From: Novisyntrophococcus fermenticellae
GTDB taxonomy: Bacteria > Bacillota > Clostridia > Lachnospirales > Lachnospiraceae
Length of the DNA: 64,000 bases
Direction of reading: 5' to 3'
Assembly (NCBI RefSeq): GCF_018866245.1
Contig: NZ_CP076458.1
Span: 3,224,001-3,288,000 of the forward strand
In this document: piece by piece, positions 15,745 to 24,091 of the stretch
Numbering within the stretch: position 1 is the stretch's first letter
How the letters are laid out: every line of letters begins with the position of its first letter
The notes under the pieces: generated by a model
Databases searched by the model: none
What the model was told of the DNA's origin: nothing
The model's input: only the letters and a program-made list of their open reading frames with translations
Made by a program: the position numbers and the translations under genes

Positions 15745-18700
15745 TTATCTCTCATACGCTTTCTCCTTTCTACCGCCGACTGCTTCGCCCTCATCAGGCT
15801 CTCCGCCGACAATCTCATTTTCCTTTTTATCCATATTGAGCAGGATATTCAGCTCATCAAGTCGGGCAGTTTTTGCCCTCAATTCTTCCTCCTTTGCAAA
15901 CGGCTTTTCGATTTCCTGCTTCGCTGTTTCAAACTGCTTCTCCGTATTTTCAAGGCTGTTTTTCGTATCAGCAAGTACTTCCTCAAAGCGTTCTATGCCG
16001 TTATCTATTCTCACGATATTACCGTGAGCATCATCGCCAAGCGGTACATCTCTGCTTGTTTCGCCTTTTAATTTCACAACATAATTACGCTGCACCGTAT
16101 CAAAATACAGTTCCATTTGAAAGCCACGGTACTCGCCAAGTGCTATCGCATCAGGACTGTTCATTGACTTGCAGGCATTGATAATTGCCTGACCTGCTTC
16201 GGCTTTTTCGGAATAAGAAACACCCGATACCATCATTCCAAGCGGCTGCTTGTCTATCGGTTTCGGGTGTAATTTTGCTGTTTCAACATCTTTTGTAAGT
16301 CCCTCTACACGGGATTTCAAGTAAGCAATCTGTTGTGGGTAGAACTTGATGACCTTATCCTCCAGTCCGTATTTCTCTGATAAGAAATTGGATTTTAACA
16401 TCTTCAGCTTCTGTACCTGAATGTCTAAGTCCATCTTTTCTTTGATATACGGATTGCCTGTTGCAAGCATTTTTATCTCCGCATAGGACAGTGCTGTTTC
16501 ATCAATATCCTCTGCCGACCTGACCGGAGATTTGCTCGTCATAATCTGACTTGCGAACTTCTGCTTACCTTCCACAAGCTGATAGAGGTATGCATCAAAG
16601 GTCTGCTCTGTTACATAGCGGTAAATATCTACCTGCGGATTTTCATTGCCCTGACGGACAATTCTACCGGAACGCTGCTCCAAATCTGAAGGTCGCCACG
16701 GACAATCCACATCGTGAAGTGCGATAAGTTTATCCTGCACATTCGTTCCTGCTCCCATCTTCTGAGTAGAGCCAAGAAGCACCCTGACTTCTCCCTTGCG
16801 GGTCTTTTGGAACAGTTCTTTTTTCTTCATATCCGTGTCGGCTTCGTGTATGAACTTCACTTCACTTTCAGGAATACCTCTCTCAATCAGCTTCTTTCTG
16901 ATGTCGTTATAGACGGAAAATGTGCCGTCATTCTTCGGCGTGGAAAGGTCACAAAACACAAGCTGTGCCGATTTCTTGTCGGCATTTTCTTTCCATATCC
17001 GATAGATGTTATCGACGCAGGCATTGATTTTACTGCCCTCAAAATCAGGCAGCATATCGTTTAGCATACGCTGGTCAAGAGCCAGTTTTCTTCCGTCATT
17101 CGTGATTTTCAGCATATTATCTACGCTTGAATCCACACCGCCGCCACGCACCTGCTCGGCTCTCTCTGCAAGGGAAGCAACCATTTCTTTCTGCATTTCT
17201 GACGGCTTTACTGCAATGTTATGGTACTTTGCTTCCGGTACTGGCAGGTTCAACATATCCGCTGTCTTAATGTCCGCTATCTCCTTGAACATCGCCATTA
17301 GTTCAGGCAAGTTATAGAATTTTGCGAACCTTGTCTTTGCTCTGTATCCTGTTCCTTCCGGTGTAAGTTCCACTGCCGTAATGGTTTCTCCGAAAGTGGA
17401 AGCCCAGGCATCAAAGTGCTGCAACCCATTTTTCACAAGCGTGCTGTACTGCAAATATCGCTGTATCGTATAAAGTTCCACCATACTGTTTGAGATAGGT
17501 GTACCCGTTGCGAACACGGTTCCTCGCCCTCCGGTAATCTCGTCAAGGTAACGGCACTTCATAAAGAGGTCGGAAGATTTCTGTGCTTCCGTCTGTGCGA
17601 TACCGCCCACATTACGCATTTTTGTATAAAGATAAAGGTTCTTGTAATAATGGCTTTCATCAACAAAAAGCCTGTCTACACCAAGTTCCTCAAAGGTTAC
17701 AACATCATCTTTTTTCGTCTGGTCATTGAGTTTATCAAGTTTCTGCCTGATAGATTTCTTTGACTTTTCAAGCTGCTTTATGGAGAAGTTTTCCCCTCGG
17801 TTTCGCTTGAGTTCCGCAATTCCTCCGGTTATCTCCTCAAGCTGCTGTTCTAAGATTGCCCTCTGTCTTTCAATGGACATCGGGATTTTTTCAAACTGTG
17901 AATGTCCGATAATAACAGCGTCATAATCTCCAGTTGCAATCCTGCCGCAGAACTTTTTACGGTTCTTGGTTTCAAAATCTTTCTTTGTTGCGACAAGGAT
18001 ATTCGCCGCCGGATAGAGCTGCAAATACTCAGCCGCCCATTGTTCGGTCAAGTGATTTGGTACAACAAACAGTGACTTGTTACAAAGCCCAAGCCTTTTC
18101 GACTCCTGTGCTGCCGCTACCATTTCAAAAGTTTTTCCTGCTCCGACTGCGTGTGCAAGAAGTGTATTTCCTCCGTAAAGGATATGGGCAACCGCATTTT
18201 TCTGATGTTCCCTGAGTTCAATTTCAGGATTCATACCATTGAAGATGATATGACTTCCATCATACTCACGAGGTCTGACACTGTTGAATTTCTCATTGTA
18301 GGATTTGCAAAGCCTTTCCCTGCGTTCAGGGTCAGACCATATCCAGTCCTGAAATTCCTGCTTAATCATTTCCTGCTTCGACTGAGCAATTGCTGTTTCC
18401 TTTTTATTCAGGACAGCCTTTTTCCTGCCCTCATCATCTTCGATATAATCAAAGATACGCACATCTTTTAAGTTCAGCGTTTCCTCGATAATCTTATAGG
18501 CATTGATGCGGGAAGTTCCGTAAGTGTTATATGCCCTTACATTTCCTTTGTCGTAAGATTTGCCCTCAATATTCCACTCACTCGTAAATGGAGAGAAGTG
18601 AACTTTGATATTCCACTGTGCATAGCGTGGTGTTTCAAGCAAATGAAAGATAAACTCCTGCACATCGTCCGGTGGCAGCCAAGTTGCACCAAGTCGCACG

Positions 18701-21102
18701 GAAATTTCACTTGCAGTCAGGTCTTTCGGCTGCACCTTTTGAAGTGCTTCCACATTGACCTTATAATCTTCCGGATAGAGTTCTGCCGAGTTCTTTGCAA
18801 TTCTCAGCTTCTCCCTGACATTACCCGAAAGGTATTCATCAGCCATCAGATACTTCGGTTCGTAAGCATTACCATACTCATAAAGCGGATTTAAGAAGAT
18901 AACACCCTTTAAGTCCTCAAAGATTTCATTCTCCGATTTACCGGAAAGCTCCATCATATAGTCCATATCAATCGTAGCTTTTTCTCCAAGAGATACCGCC
19001 AATGCTTCGCTTGCCGTATCAACAGAAGTAACCGGAGTATGCGGCTTAATTGTCCTCTTAGAAAACATATCAGCCTTACGTTCCAGTTCTCCGTCCTCTC
19101 CGATTATCTCCAATGCGGAAAGCAAAGAGAATGAACTGTCCTGCGAAAAAGCAGAAGTATTTGCACGGCTGTTAATGAGTCCGTACTTACCTGAAAAGGT
19201 ATCATAAAGTCTGTTTAATCGCTCCTGCTCCGCTTTGATTTCGCTGTCAGGGTAATCTTCTGTCTGCAATTCAATCAGCGTTCTGACGGAATTTCTAATA
19301 GCAATCATACCCTTAATTCGGTTCTCTGCGGTTACCGACACTTCCACCGGAGTCATACGGGAATTTTCACGATAATAGATTTTATCGTCTACCACCGTAT
19401 AGGAAAAGTTTCTCACTGTCGGGTCTGCCGGAATAGAATTATCTTCCTCCTCCAGTTCTTCCTCAGTTTCATATTCCGTGATTTCTCCGTGAATGTTTGC
19501 TACTGCTTCATCAAGCTGTGCTGCAAGGTCTGCATTTTCATACGGCACACAAGTTGCTTCCATACCGAAACGCCCCGATACCATTTTCATTTCTCCAAGT
19601 ATCATTTCGGGGTGCTGCACAAAATAAGAGTTCATCTTAATTCCGTTCTCATCGGTATCAAGATGAACCCAATCCGGCTCAATATCTATCAGTCTGTCAC
19701 GCTTTTGCAGGATAAGAATATCCGAAACGACTTCCGTTCCTGCATTACCCTTAAAGGTATTATTCGGCAATCGGATTGCTCCAAGAAGCTCTGCTCTCTG
19801 TGCAATATACTTTCGTACTGCTAAAGTTTCCTTATCCATTGTGCCTTTGCTCGTTACAAGAACCATCACACCGCCGGGTCTTAACTTATCAAGGGATTTC
19901 GCAAAAAAATAATCGTGTATCAGGAACTTATGCTTGTCGTATCTTTTATCTGATACCTTAAAATCTCCAAAAGGCACATTTCCTACCACTCCATCAAAGA
20001 AGCTGTCCGGCAGATTTGTTTCTTCAAATCCTTGTGCCGCAATGGTTGTTTTCTGATAAAGCTGCTGTGCAATCCCTGCGGAAATCGTATCAAGTTCCAC
20101 ACCGTAAATCTTACTGTCCTGCATTGTGTCCGGCAGCATACCGATGAAATTACCGATACCGCAGGACGGCTCTAACAAGTTGCCCTCCTTAAAGCCCATC
20201 TGCTCCATTGCCTTATAAATGGCTGTGATAACTTCGGGCGGCGTGTAGAACGCAGTCAATGTGCTTTCTCTTGCCGAAGCATATTCCTCCGGTGTTAATA
20301 CCGAAGAAAGTTCCAGATATTCCGTTGCCCACGCTGAATTATTTTCATCAAAGGCTTCTGAAAGCCCACCCCAACCAACGTACTTTGATAAGATAATCTG
20401 TTCTTCAGGAGTGGCAAATCTGTTTTCTTCCTGACATTTTTTTAGAAGCTGTATCGCCATAATATTTCTGCGGAAGCGTTCCTTTTTACCAACTGTTTCA
20501 ACCTCATTTTCTTTGAGATTAAAGGTGTGGCGTTCTGCCATAGATACATCAGGGTGCAAGTCAAAGCCTTTGACTTTTTTCTTCTGCTCCCAAGCGGGAA
20601 CTACCGGCTCAGGCTCTTTATCATAACCGTTTCCTATGCGATACCCCTGATGATACATCTCATCATAGCTGTCAAAACCTGACTGCGAAGCTACTATCTC
20701 TCGATAATCTTCAATCGGCATACTGCCCATATTGGTCTGAACTTCTTCCGTTTCATTTCTTTCTTCGGCAGGTTCTTCCTTTACAATCAAATGCTCATTC
20801 ATCGGATTCTCTCGCACTTTTCTGTCAAACTCTGTGCGTGAAAATTCCTTATTGAACAGTGGCACATCATAGTCATAGAGCATTACTCTCTCATCATCAA
20901 CAGATAAGATTTCGTACTCAGAAGCACCGATATACACCTTATCGCCAAGATGATATTCATACTGCACATCTTGTAGCTGTTCTGCTTCTTCAGGTTCTTT
21001 TTCGGCTGGTTCGACCTCCTGCTCCGGCGGTGCATTAGAGAGTATCTCTCGGTTTCTTTTTCGTTTCCTCGATTTTGGCTCTGCGTTCCTCTTGACTTTC
21101 AA
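15745..21102 (-). CDS. Giant DNA methylase - SNF2-type helicase protein (C-terminal part of a two-ORF unit)
   Basis: A 1785-residue protein. Near residues 45-110 is a short conserved domain (YHLGDKVYIGASEYEILSVDDE region). A class I methylase follows, with motif I EPSCGIGNFIG near 307 and NVPFG (replacing NPPY) near 370. The helicase part has Walker A HAVGAGKTF near 984, the DESH box near 1147, ATGTPISNSM, and QRSGRIVRQG near 1477. The end is coiled coil and closes with EKAYER. Such proteins of ICEs and phages (DarB-like) are linked to antirestriction; here that is inferred. The start is uncertain: TTG at 21102 has no SD and overlaps the preceding ORF by 68 bases in the +1 frame. Confidence 0.85.
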   Translation of the reverse strand: MKVKRNAEPKSRKRKRNREILSNAPPEQEVEPAEKEPEEAEQLQDVQYEYHLGDKVYIGASEYEILSVDDERVMLYDYDVPLFNKEFSRTEFDRKVRENPMNEHLIVKEEPAEERNETEEVQTNMGSMPIEDYREIVASQSGFDSYDEMYHQGYRIGNGYDKEPEPVVPAWEQKKKVKGFDLHPDVSMAERHTFNLKENEVETVGKKERFRRNIMAIQLLKKCQEENRFATPEEQIILSKYVGWGGLSEAFDENNSAWATEYLELSSVLTPEEYASARESTLTAFYTPPEVITAIYKAMEQMGFKEGNLLEPSCGIGNFIGMLPDTMQDSKIYGVELDTISAGIAQQLYQKTTIAAQGFEETNLPDSFFDGVVGNVPFGDFKVSDKRYDKHKFLIHDYFFAKSLDKLRPGGVMVLVTSKGTMDKETLAVRKYIAQRAELLGAIRLPNNTFKGNAGTEVVSDILILQKRDRLIDIEPDWVHLDTDENGIKMNSYFVQHPEMILGEMKMVSGRFGMEATCVPYENADLAAQLDEAVANIHGEITEYETEEELEEEDNSIPADPTVRNFSYTVVDDKIYYRENSRMTPVEVSVTAENRIKGMIAIRNSVRTLIELQTEDYPDSEIKAEQERLNRLYDTFSGKYGLINSRANTSAFSQDSSFSLLSALEIIGEDGELERKADMFSKRTIKPHTPVTSVDTASEALAVSLGEKATIDMDYMMELSGKSENEIFEDLKGVIFLNPLYEYGNAYEPKYLMADEYLSGNVREKLRIAKNSAELYPEDYKVNVEALQKVQPKDLTASEISVRLGATWLPPDDVQEFIFHLLETPRYAQWNIKVHFSPFTSEWNIEGKSYDKGNVRAYNTYGTSRINAYKIIEETLNLKDVRIFDYIEDDEGRKKAVLNKKETAIAQSKQEMIKQEFQDWIWSDPERRERLCKSYNEKFNSVRPREYDGSHIIFNGMNPEIELREHQKNAVAHILYGGNTLLAHAVGAGKTFEMVAAAQESKRLGLCNKSLFVVPNHLTEQWAAEYLQLYPAANILVATKKDFETKNRKKFCGRIATGDYDAVIIGHSQFEKIPMSIERQRAILEQQLEEITGGIAELKRNRGENFSIKQLEKSKKSIRQKLDKLNDQTKKDDVVTFEELGVDRLFVDESHYYKNLYLYTKMRNVGGIAQTEAQKSSDLFMKCRYLDEITGGRGTVFATGTPISNSMVELYTIQRYLQYSTLVKNGLQHFDAWASTFGETITAVELTPEGTGYRAKTRFAKFYNLPELMAMFKEIADIKTADMLNLPVPEAKYHNIAVKPSEMQKEMVASLAERAEQVRGGGVDSSVDNMLKITNDGRKLALDQRMLNDMLPDFEGSKINACVDNIYRIWKENADKKSAQLVFCDLSTPKNDGTFSVYNDIRKKLIERGIPESEVKFIHEADTDMKKKELFQKTRKGEVRVLLGSTQKMGAGTNVQDKLIALHDVDCPWRPSDLEQRSGRIVRQGNENPQVDIYRYVTEQTFDAYLYQLVEGKQKFASQIMTSKSPVRSAEDIDETALSYAEIKMLATGNPYIKEKMDLDIQVQKLKMLKSNFLSEKYGLEDKVIKFYPQQIAYLKSRVEGLTKDVETAKLHPKPIDKQPLGMMVSGVSYSEKAEAGQAIINACKSMNSPDAIALGEYRGFQMELYFDTVQRNYVVKLKGETSRDVPLGDDAHGNIVRIDNGIERFEEVLADTKNSLENTEKQFETAKQEIEKPFAKEEELRAKTARLDELNILLNMDKKENEIVGGEPDEGEAVGGRKEKAYER

Positions 21103-23065
21103 GCCACTGAGGATAGCGTTCTTTTTCCTTTGGATTTAAGTATCTGTCCATTCGGATAAGTTCCCCGATACGTTTCTCCACCTGCGACCACGAAAGCGTG
21201 ATATGTGGCTTCTCTTTACCGATGCCTTTCGTAATCGTAATACCTTTTCCGTCGTGACTCTCATCAATGCCTGCCCCGATTATAACGGGATAAGAACCGC
21301 CCCAACCGTATTCATTTTTCAAGAAGTCGGCATTTTCTTTTGCAGAAAGACTTTTTTCAAACTGCTCATAGATACGCATTTTCCCCTCAGAAAATCCGCT
21401 TCCATTCGCAAGAACAGCGTCGATAATCTCCTGAGAAAAAACAAAGGCAGAGGTTTTCTTTTCCTCTGCCCGACCGTCTAATATGAATGTCATCTGACCG
21501 TCCATTGACGGTAATGGTTTTATGCTGTCACTTAATTCTCCCAGTAATCGCATAGCTTCAAAATGACGGGCAATAACAGCCCAATCATAATAGCTCTGTG
21601 CGGTTCTGCTGTCGTATTTGCCCTCCCACAAATGCAGAACGTTTTCAAAGGTCTTGTACCCTACTGTCCTGCCGTCCTCTAAAGTAAGTTCGGTATAATC
21701 ATTATTGAAAATACTCTTTATATACTCTGTGCGGTCTTTGTTATCAGGATTACGTTCATAATAATCTTTGATTTCTTCCAGACTTGCTGACAAATGTGGT
21801 GTCGTTCTGAGAATTTCATTGATTACTTCATCACGCCCAAAGAACGGAAGGCTTTTATCCTCGTGCGTTCTGTCGTAATACTCTAAGCGAATATCACTTC
21901 CGCTTTCACGATTTCCTGTGCCGAGCTGCGAAGAGAGTTCATCAGACGAACCCATTTCATCATATCCTCCGCTTTCATCTGTTCGGTCACTCCCTCTTTC
22001 TGTGCCATCTGGCTCAGGATTGTTTCCTCCATCTTGCTGGCTCTCTGTTCCACTTCCGCCAAGTGCTGTGTCAGTTCGCCCCTCGTCAGGAGATTGTAGT
22101 AAAGGACTCTGTGATGTTCCTTCAGAAACTCTCTCCTCATCTGAGCGTATCTGCCCAACGTCACTTCCGGCTGCTGTGGAAGTTTCAGGTTCGGAAGGCT
22201 GTAATCGCCCACCATCGTGTAGGTCAGCTCGTTCATTGTCCCAACTCCTTTCGTCGTTATTTTCAACCTTATTGTATTCATTTCTGTCCTGACCGACAAT
22301 TATGCGATTTTGACGGTTGAGTGCAGTAATTGTTTTAGATATTTCCGTCAATCCCATTTCTGCAATATCACTGGTAGCAAATCCAAGTGCATTGAGTGTT
22401 TCCTGCGTATTGAAATTGGTAACATCTCTGAAATCATCAAGTTCAAAATAACCTTCCGTATCGATGCCAAGCCTTGACATCATCATATATGCCACACTGT
22501 TTGCTACAACATTTTTATAAATGGAAGCTACAATATCCTCTTCCACTTCCTCAAAGGAACTGCCCTCGGTTGCATAGTAAAGGTCTTGCAGATAATCAGG
22601 GATATTATCCTCTGCCGCATTTCTTGCTGCTCCCATAATTGCTTCGGCAAGACTGCTCTTATTCTCAATCTCTCCGAAAGTGCTTTCCAATGTTTCAATC
22701 ACATCAGCTTCGTATTCCTGACGCATATCCCAAATCGGGACTGTTCTTGAATATCTGCTTTCGTGAGTATCTGAAATGTCAAAGTAATGTGTCAGTCTTT
22801 GCCGTGAACGGTTTTCATCAGCAAAAACAGCAATACCTCTTGCACCTCGATTGACCCATCTGCCAAAAATTTTGTTCCACTGCTCTATCTCAAGAACCGC
22901 TGTTGCATCAGGTCGCTGTGCATATACAAGAAGCTGTTCGTCATAACGTAACTTATAATTTCGGCAAGCCGAAGCTAAGAACGCCTGCCAGTTCTGAGGA
23001 TTTGACACAACCGTTTTGCAGGTGCGGTTGTAAAGCTCAGAAATAAGGTCATATTTTCGTGCCAT
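21035..23065 (-). CDS. N-terminal part of the giant methylase-helicase unit (ArdC-like N-domain)
   Basis: A 676-residue protein. Residues 20-100 match the ArdC-like domain that begins the giant ICE methylase-helicases (NWQAFLASACRNYKLRYDEQ, then LLVYAQRPDATAVLEIEQWN). A structured region continues to about 255. Residues 260-400 are low-complexity and rich in Ser, Gly, Asp and Glu, and exactly there the TnpV gene is encoded in another frame. Residues 400-676 form a second folded region. It ends PQWLESQEERRAKIEETKKK and stops while the next ORF continues in the +1 frame. In related ICEs I recall this as one polypeptide, so this may be a natural split, a frameshift signal or a mutation. Confidence 0.8.
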   Translation of the reverse strand: MARKYDLISELYNRTCKTVVSNPQNWQAFLASACRNYKLRYDEQLLVYAQRPDATAVLEIEQWNKIFGRWVNRGARGIAVFADENRSRQRLTHYFDISDTHESRYSRTVPIWDMRQEYEADVIETLESTFGEIENKSSLAEAIMGAARNAAEDNIPDYLQDLYYATEGSSFEEVEEDIVASIYKNVVANSVAYMMMSRLGIDTEGYFELDDFRDVTNFNTQETLNALGFATSDIAEMGLTEISKTITALNRQNRIIVGQDRNEYNKVENNDERSWDNERADLHDGGRLQPSEPETSTAAGSDVGQIRSDEERVSEGTSQSPLLQSPDEGRTDTALGGSGTESQQDGGNNPEPDGTERGSDRTDESGGYDEMGSSDELSSQLGTGNRESGSDIRLEYYDRTHEDKSLPFFGRDEVINEILRTTPHLSASLEEIKDYYERNPDNKDRTEYIKSIFNNDYTELTLEDGRTVGYKTFENVLHLWEGKYDSRTAQSYYDWAVIARHFEAMRLLGELSDSIKPLPSMDGQMTFILDGRAEEKKTSAFVFSQEIIDAVLANGSGFSEGKMRIYEQFEKSLSAKENADFLKNEYGWGGSYPVIIGAGIDESHDGKGITITKGIGKEKPHITLSWSQVEKRIGELIRMDRYLNPKEKERYPQWLESQEERRAKIEETKKKPRDTL
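21883..22236 (-). CDS. tnpV: TnpV-like protein encoded inside the giant ORF
   Basis: A 117-residue protein beginning MNELTYTMVGDYSLPNLKLP that strongly resembles TnpV (transposon-encoded protein): LGRYAQMRREFLKEHHRVLYY, LLTRGELTQHLAEVEQ, then GVTEQMKAEDMMKWVRLMNS and an ending SAQEIVKAEVIFA. The ATG at 22236 has AAGGAG 8 bases upstream. It lies wholly within the 676-residue ORF, +1 relative to it, over that protein's low-complexity linker. Both frames stay open, so this is overprinting, not an insertion that breaks the host frame. TnpV function is unknown. Confidence 0.75.
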   Translation of the reverse strand: MNELTYTMVGDYSLPNLKLPQQPEVTLGRYAQMRREFLKEHHRVLYYNLLTRGELTQHLAEVEQRASKMEETILSQMAQKEGVTEQMKAEDMMKWVRLMNSLRSSAQEIVKAEVIFA

Positions 23066-23080
23066 TACTCTTGCACCTCC

Positions 23081-23380
23081 TTATCGCTGTTTTTCTCTGT
23101 TTCTGGTCTTGTTTTTTGACGGTTCGGATTGATTGATAGGTTCAACTTTGCTTCCATTAAGCTCCATTTTTTCAGCAAACTCGCATATATGATAGCAGCA
23201 ATTCCCGACGTACAAATGGTAGTCATCAATATACTTGCACACTCTGTCTGCTGTGTGTCCATCACGAAAAGTAATCCTGATTTTTCCACCATCGGGAATA
23301 TAGAATTTTAAATTGTAATGACTGTCTATAAATCGAATTTGCTTTTCCTGCGGCTCTGCTCTATTCTCCTGTTGCTTCAT
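23081..23380 (-). CDS. Conserved ICE protein of unknown function (99 residues)
   Basis: A 99-residue protein with a recognisable pattern: FYIPDGGKIRITFRDGHTAD, then CKYIDDYHLYVGNCCYHICE and FAEKMELNG, with a basic tail. I have seen this arrangement as a small ICE gene just before the giant methylase-helicase, but I cannot name the family. Cys and His residues (CC, HIC) might bind metal. It is 15 bases upstream of the giant gene and overlaps the previous gene by 20 bases, so it is in the same operon. Confidence 0.75.
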   Translation of the reverse strand: MKQQENRAEPQEKQIRFIDSHYNLKFYIPDGGKIRITFRDGHTADRVCKYIDDYHLYVGNCCYHICEFAEKMELNGSKVEPINQSEPSKNKTRNREKQR

Positions 23381-23621
23381 TTTCCTTACCTCTCATTTTT
23401 GTTGCTTCATCAGAACCGCCGCCCAAATACGAAAAGAGTTTACCGGACTTTGTATTCTTCTGAAGCTCCATAATCACACCCATATCTGGAATCGTGATAT
23501 TCGGGATTTTCAGGATTGCTTCCATATCAAGCTGCTGCAACTTTTTCTCCGTATCACAGCCGGAGTCAAAGAGTTTATTCAGCACCTTGACCTTATTCTG
23601 AAAAGTTGCTTTGTCTTTCAC
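23361..23621 (-). CDS. Unknown small ICE protein (86 residues)
   Basis: An 86-residue, predominantly helical protein. The first part (FQNKVKVLNKLFDSGCDTEK) is amphipathic, the middle (ILKIPNITIPDMGVIMELQK) is conserved-looking, and the end is charged and probably disordered. The start is GTG with AAGGGGG upstream. It is flanked closely on both sides, which supports it as a real gene. I do not recognise a domain. Confidence 0.7.
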   Translation of the reverse strand: MKDKATFQNKVKVLNKLFDSGCDTEKKLQQLDMEAILKIPNITIPDMGVIMELQKNTKSGKLFSYLGGGSDEATKMRGKENEATGE

Positions 23622-23633
23622 GAAAATACCCCC

Positions 23634-23930
23634 TTAGTTAATGTTGATTACAATAGAAATACTGCCGCTCTGTTCTTCTTTCTGCGGATTACGTGAATAC
23701 TCAGGAAAAAGGGACTGTACTCTCTGCCTTGCCCTGCGTATGGTTTCAAAACAAGGAAGTCCGTATGCTCGGTAATTAAATACAATATCCTCAAGCGGAA
23801 GATTTCCGGCAGGTATATATCCGTACCGATTGTAATAATGCAGAATGAGAAGCATATCATCATACCTCGACATCGGGCATTCCTTTAAGATTTCAAGCAC
23901 TCGGCTCTCCACCGTTTTCTGTTGTTTCAT
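23634..23930 (-). CDS. Conserved ICE protein, possible winged-helix (98 residues)
   Basis: A 98-residue protein. Residues 5-85 alternate helices in a way that suggests a winged helix: VESRVLEILKECPMSRYDDM, then LLILHYYNRYGY, and CFETIRRARQRVQSLFPEY as a possible recognition helix. It resembles small replication/regulation proteins of phages and ICEs but I cannot assign a family. TGGAGG precedes the ATG. It is the first gene after the terminator-like hairpin at 23946-23976. Confidence 0.7.
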   Translation of the reverse strand: MKQQKTVESRVLEILKECPMSRYDDMLLILHYYNRYGYIPAGNLPLEDIVFNYRAYGLPCFETIRRARQRVQSLFPEYSRNPQKEEQSGSISIVININ

Positions 23931-23941
23931 AATGTTCCTCC

Positions 23942-23976
23942 AAAAATTAAAGGGACAGAGTTTTTACGCTCTGCCC
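23942..23976 (-). terminator. Terminator/attenuator between adhesin and accessory genes
   Basis: On the minus strand a 9-bp stem (GGGGCAGAG / CTCTGTCCC, one G-U) is followed by TTTAATTTTT. It lies between the 29-residue membrane peptide and the 98-residue gene, so it would partly uncouple adhesin expression from the processing genes downstream. Confidence 0.65.
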
Positions 23977-24001
23977 CGACTGGTTAATGTTCGCTTGTTA
24001 C

Positions 24002-24091
24002 TTACTTCTTACGGTTTTTAACCTGAAGAAAGATAAAGCCGCCGACAATAACGGCGACTAATGCGATAGCGATAATTGTCTTTGCTTCCAT
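24002..24091 (-). CDS. 29-residue single-span membrane peptide
   Basis: A tiny gene encoding MEAKTIIAIALVAVIVGGFI followed by FLQVKNRKK, i.e. one clear membrane span with a short basic cytoplasmic end. Its ATG shares one base with the adhesin stop (TAATG), and GGAGGG lies 9 bases upstream within the adhesin's last codons. Such coupling and a strong SD support translation. Function is unknown; it could assist adhesin anchoring or be a small channel accessory. Confidence 0.6.
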   Translation of the reverse strand: MEAKTIIAIALVAVIVGGFIFLQVKNRKK

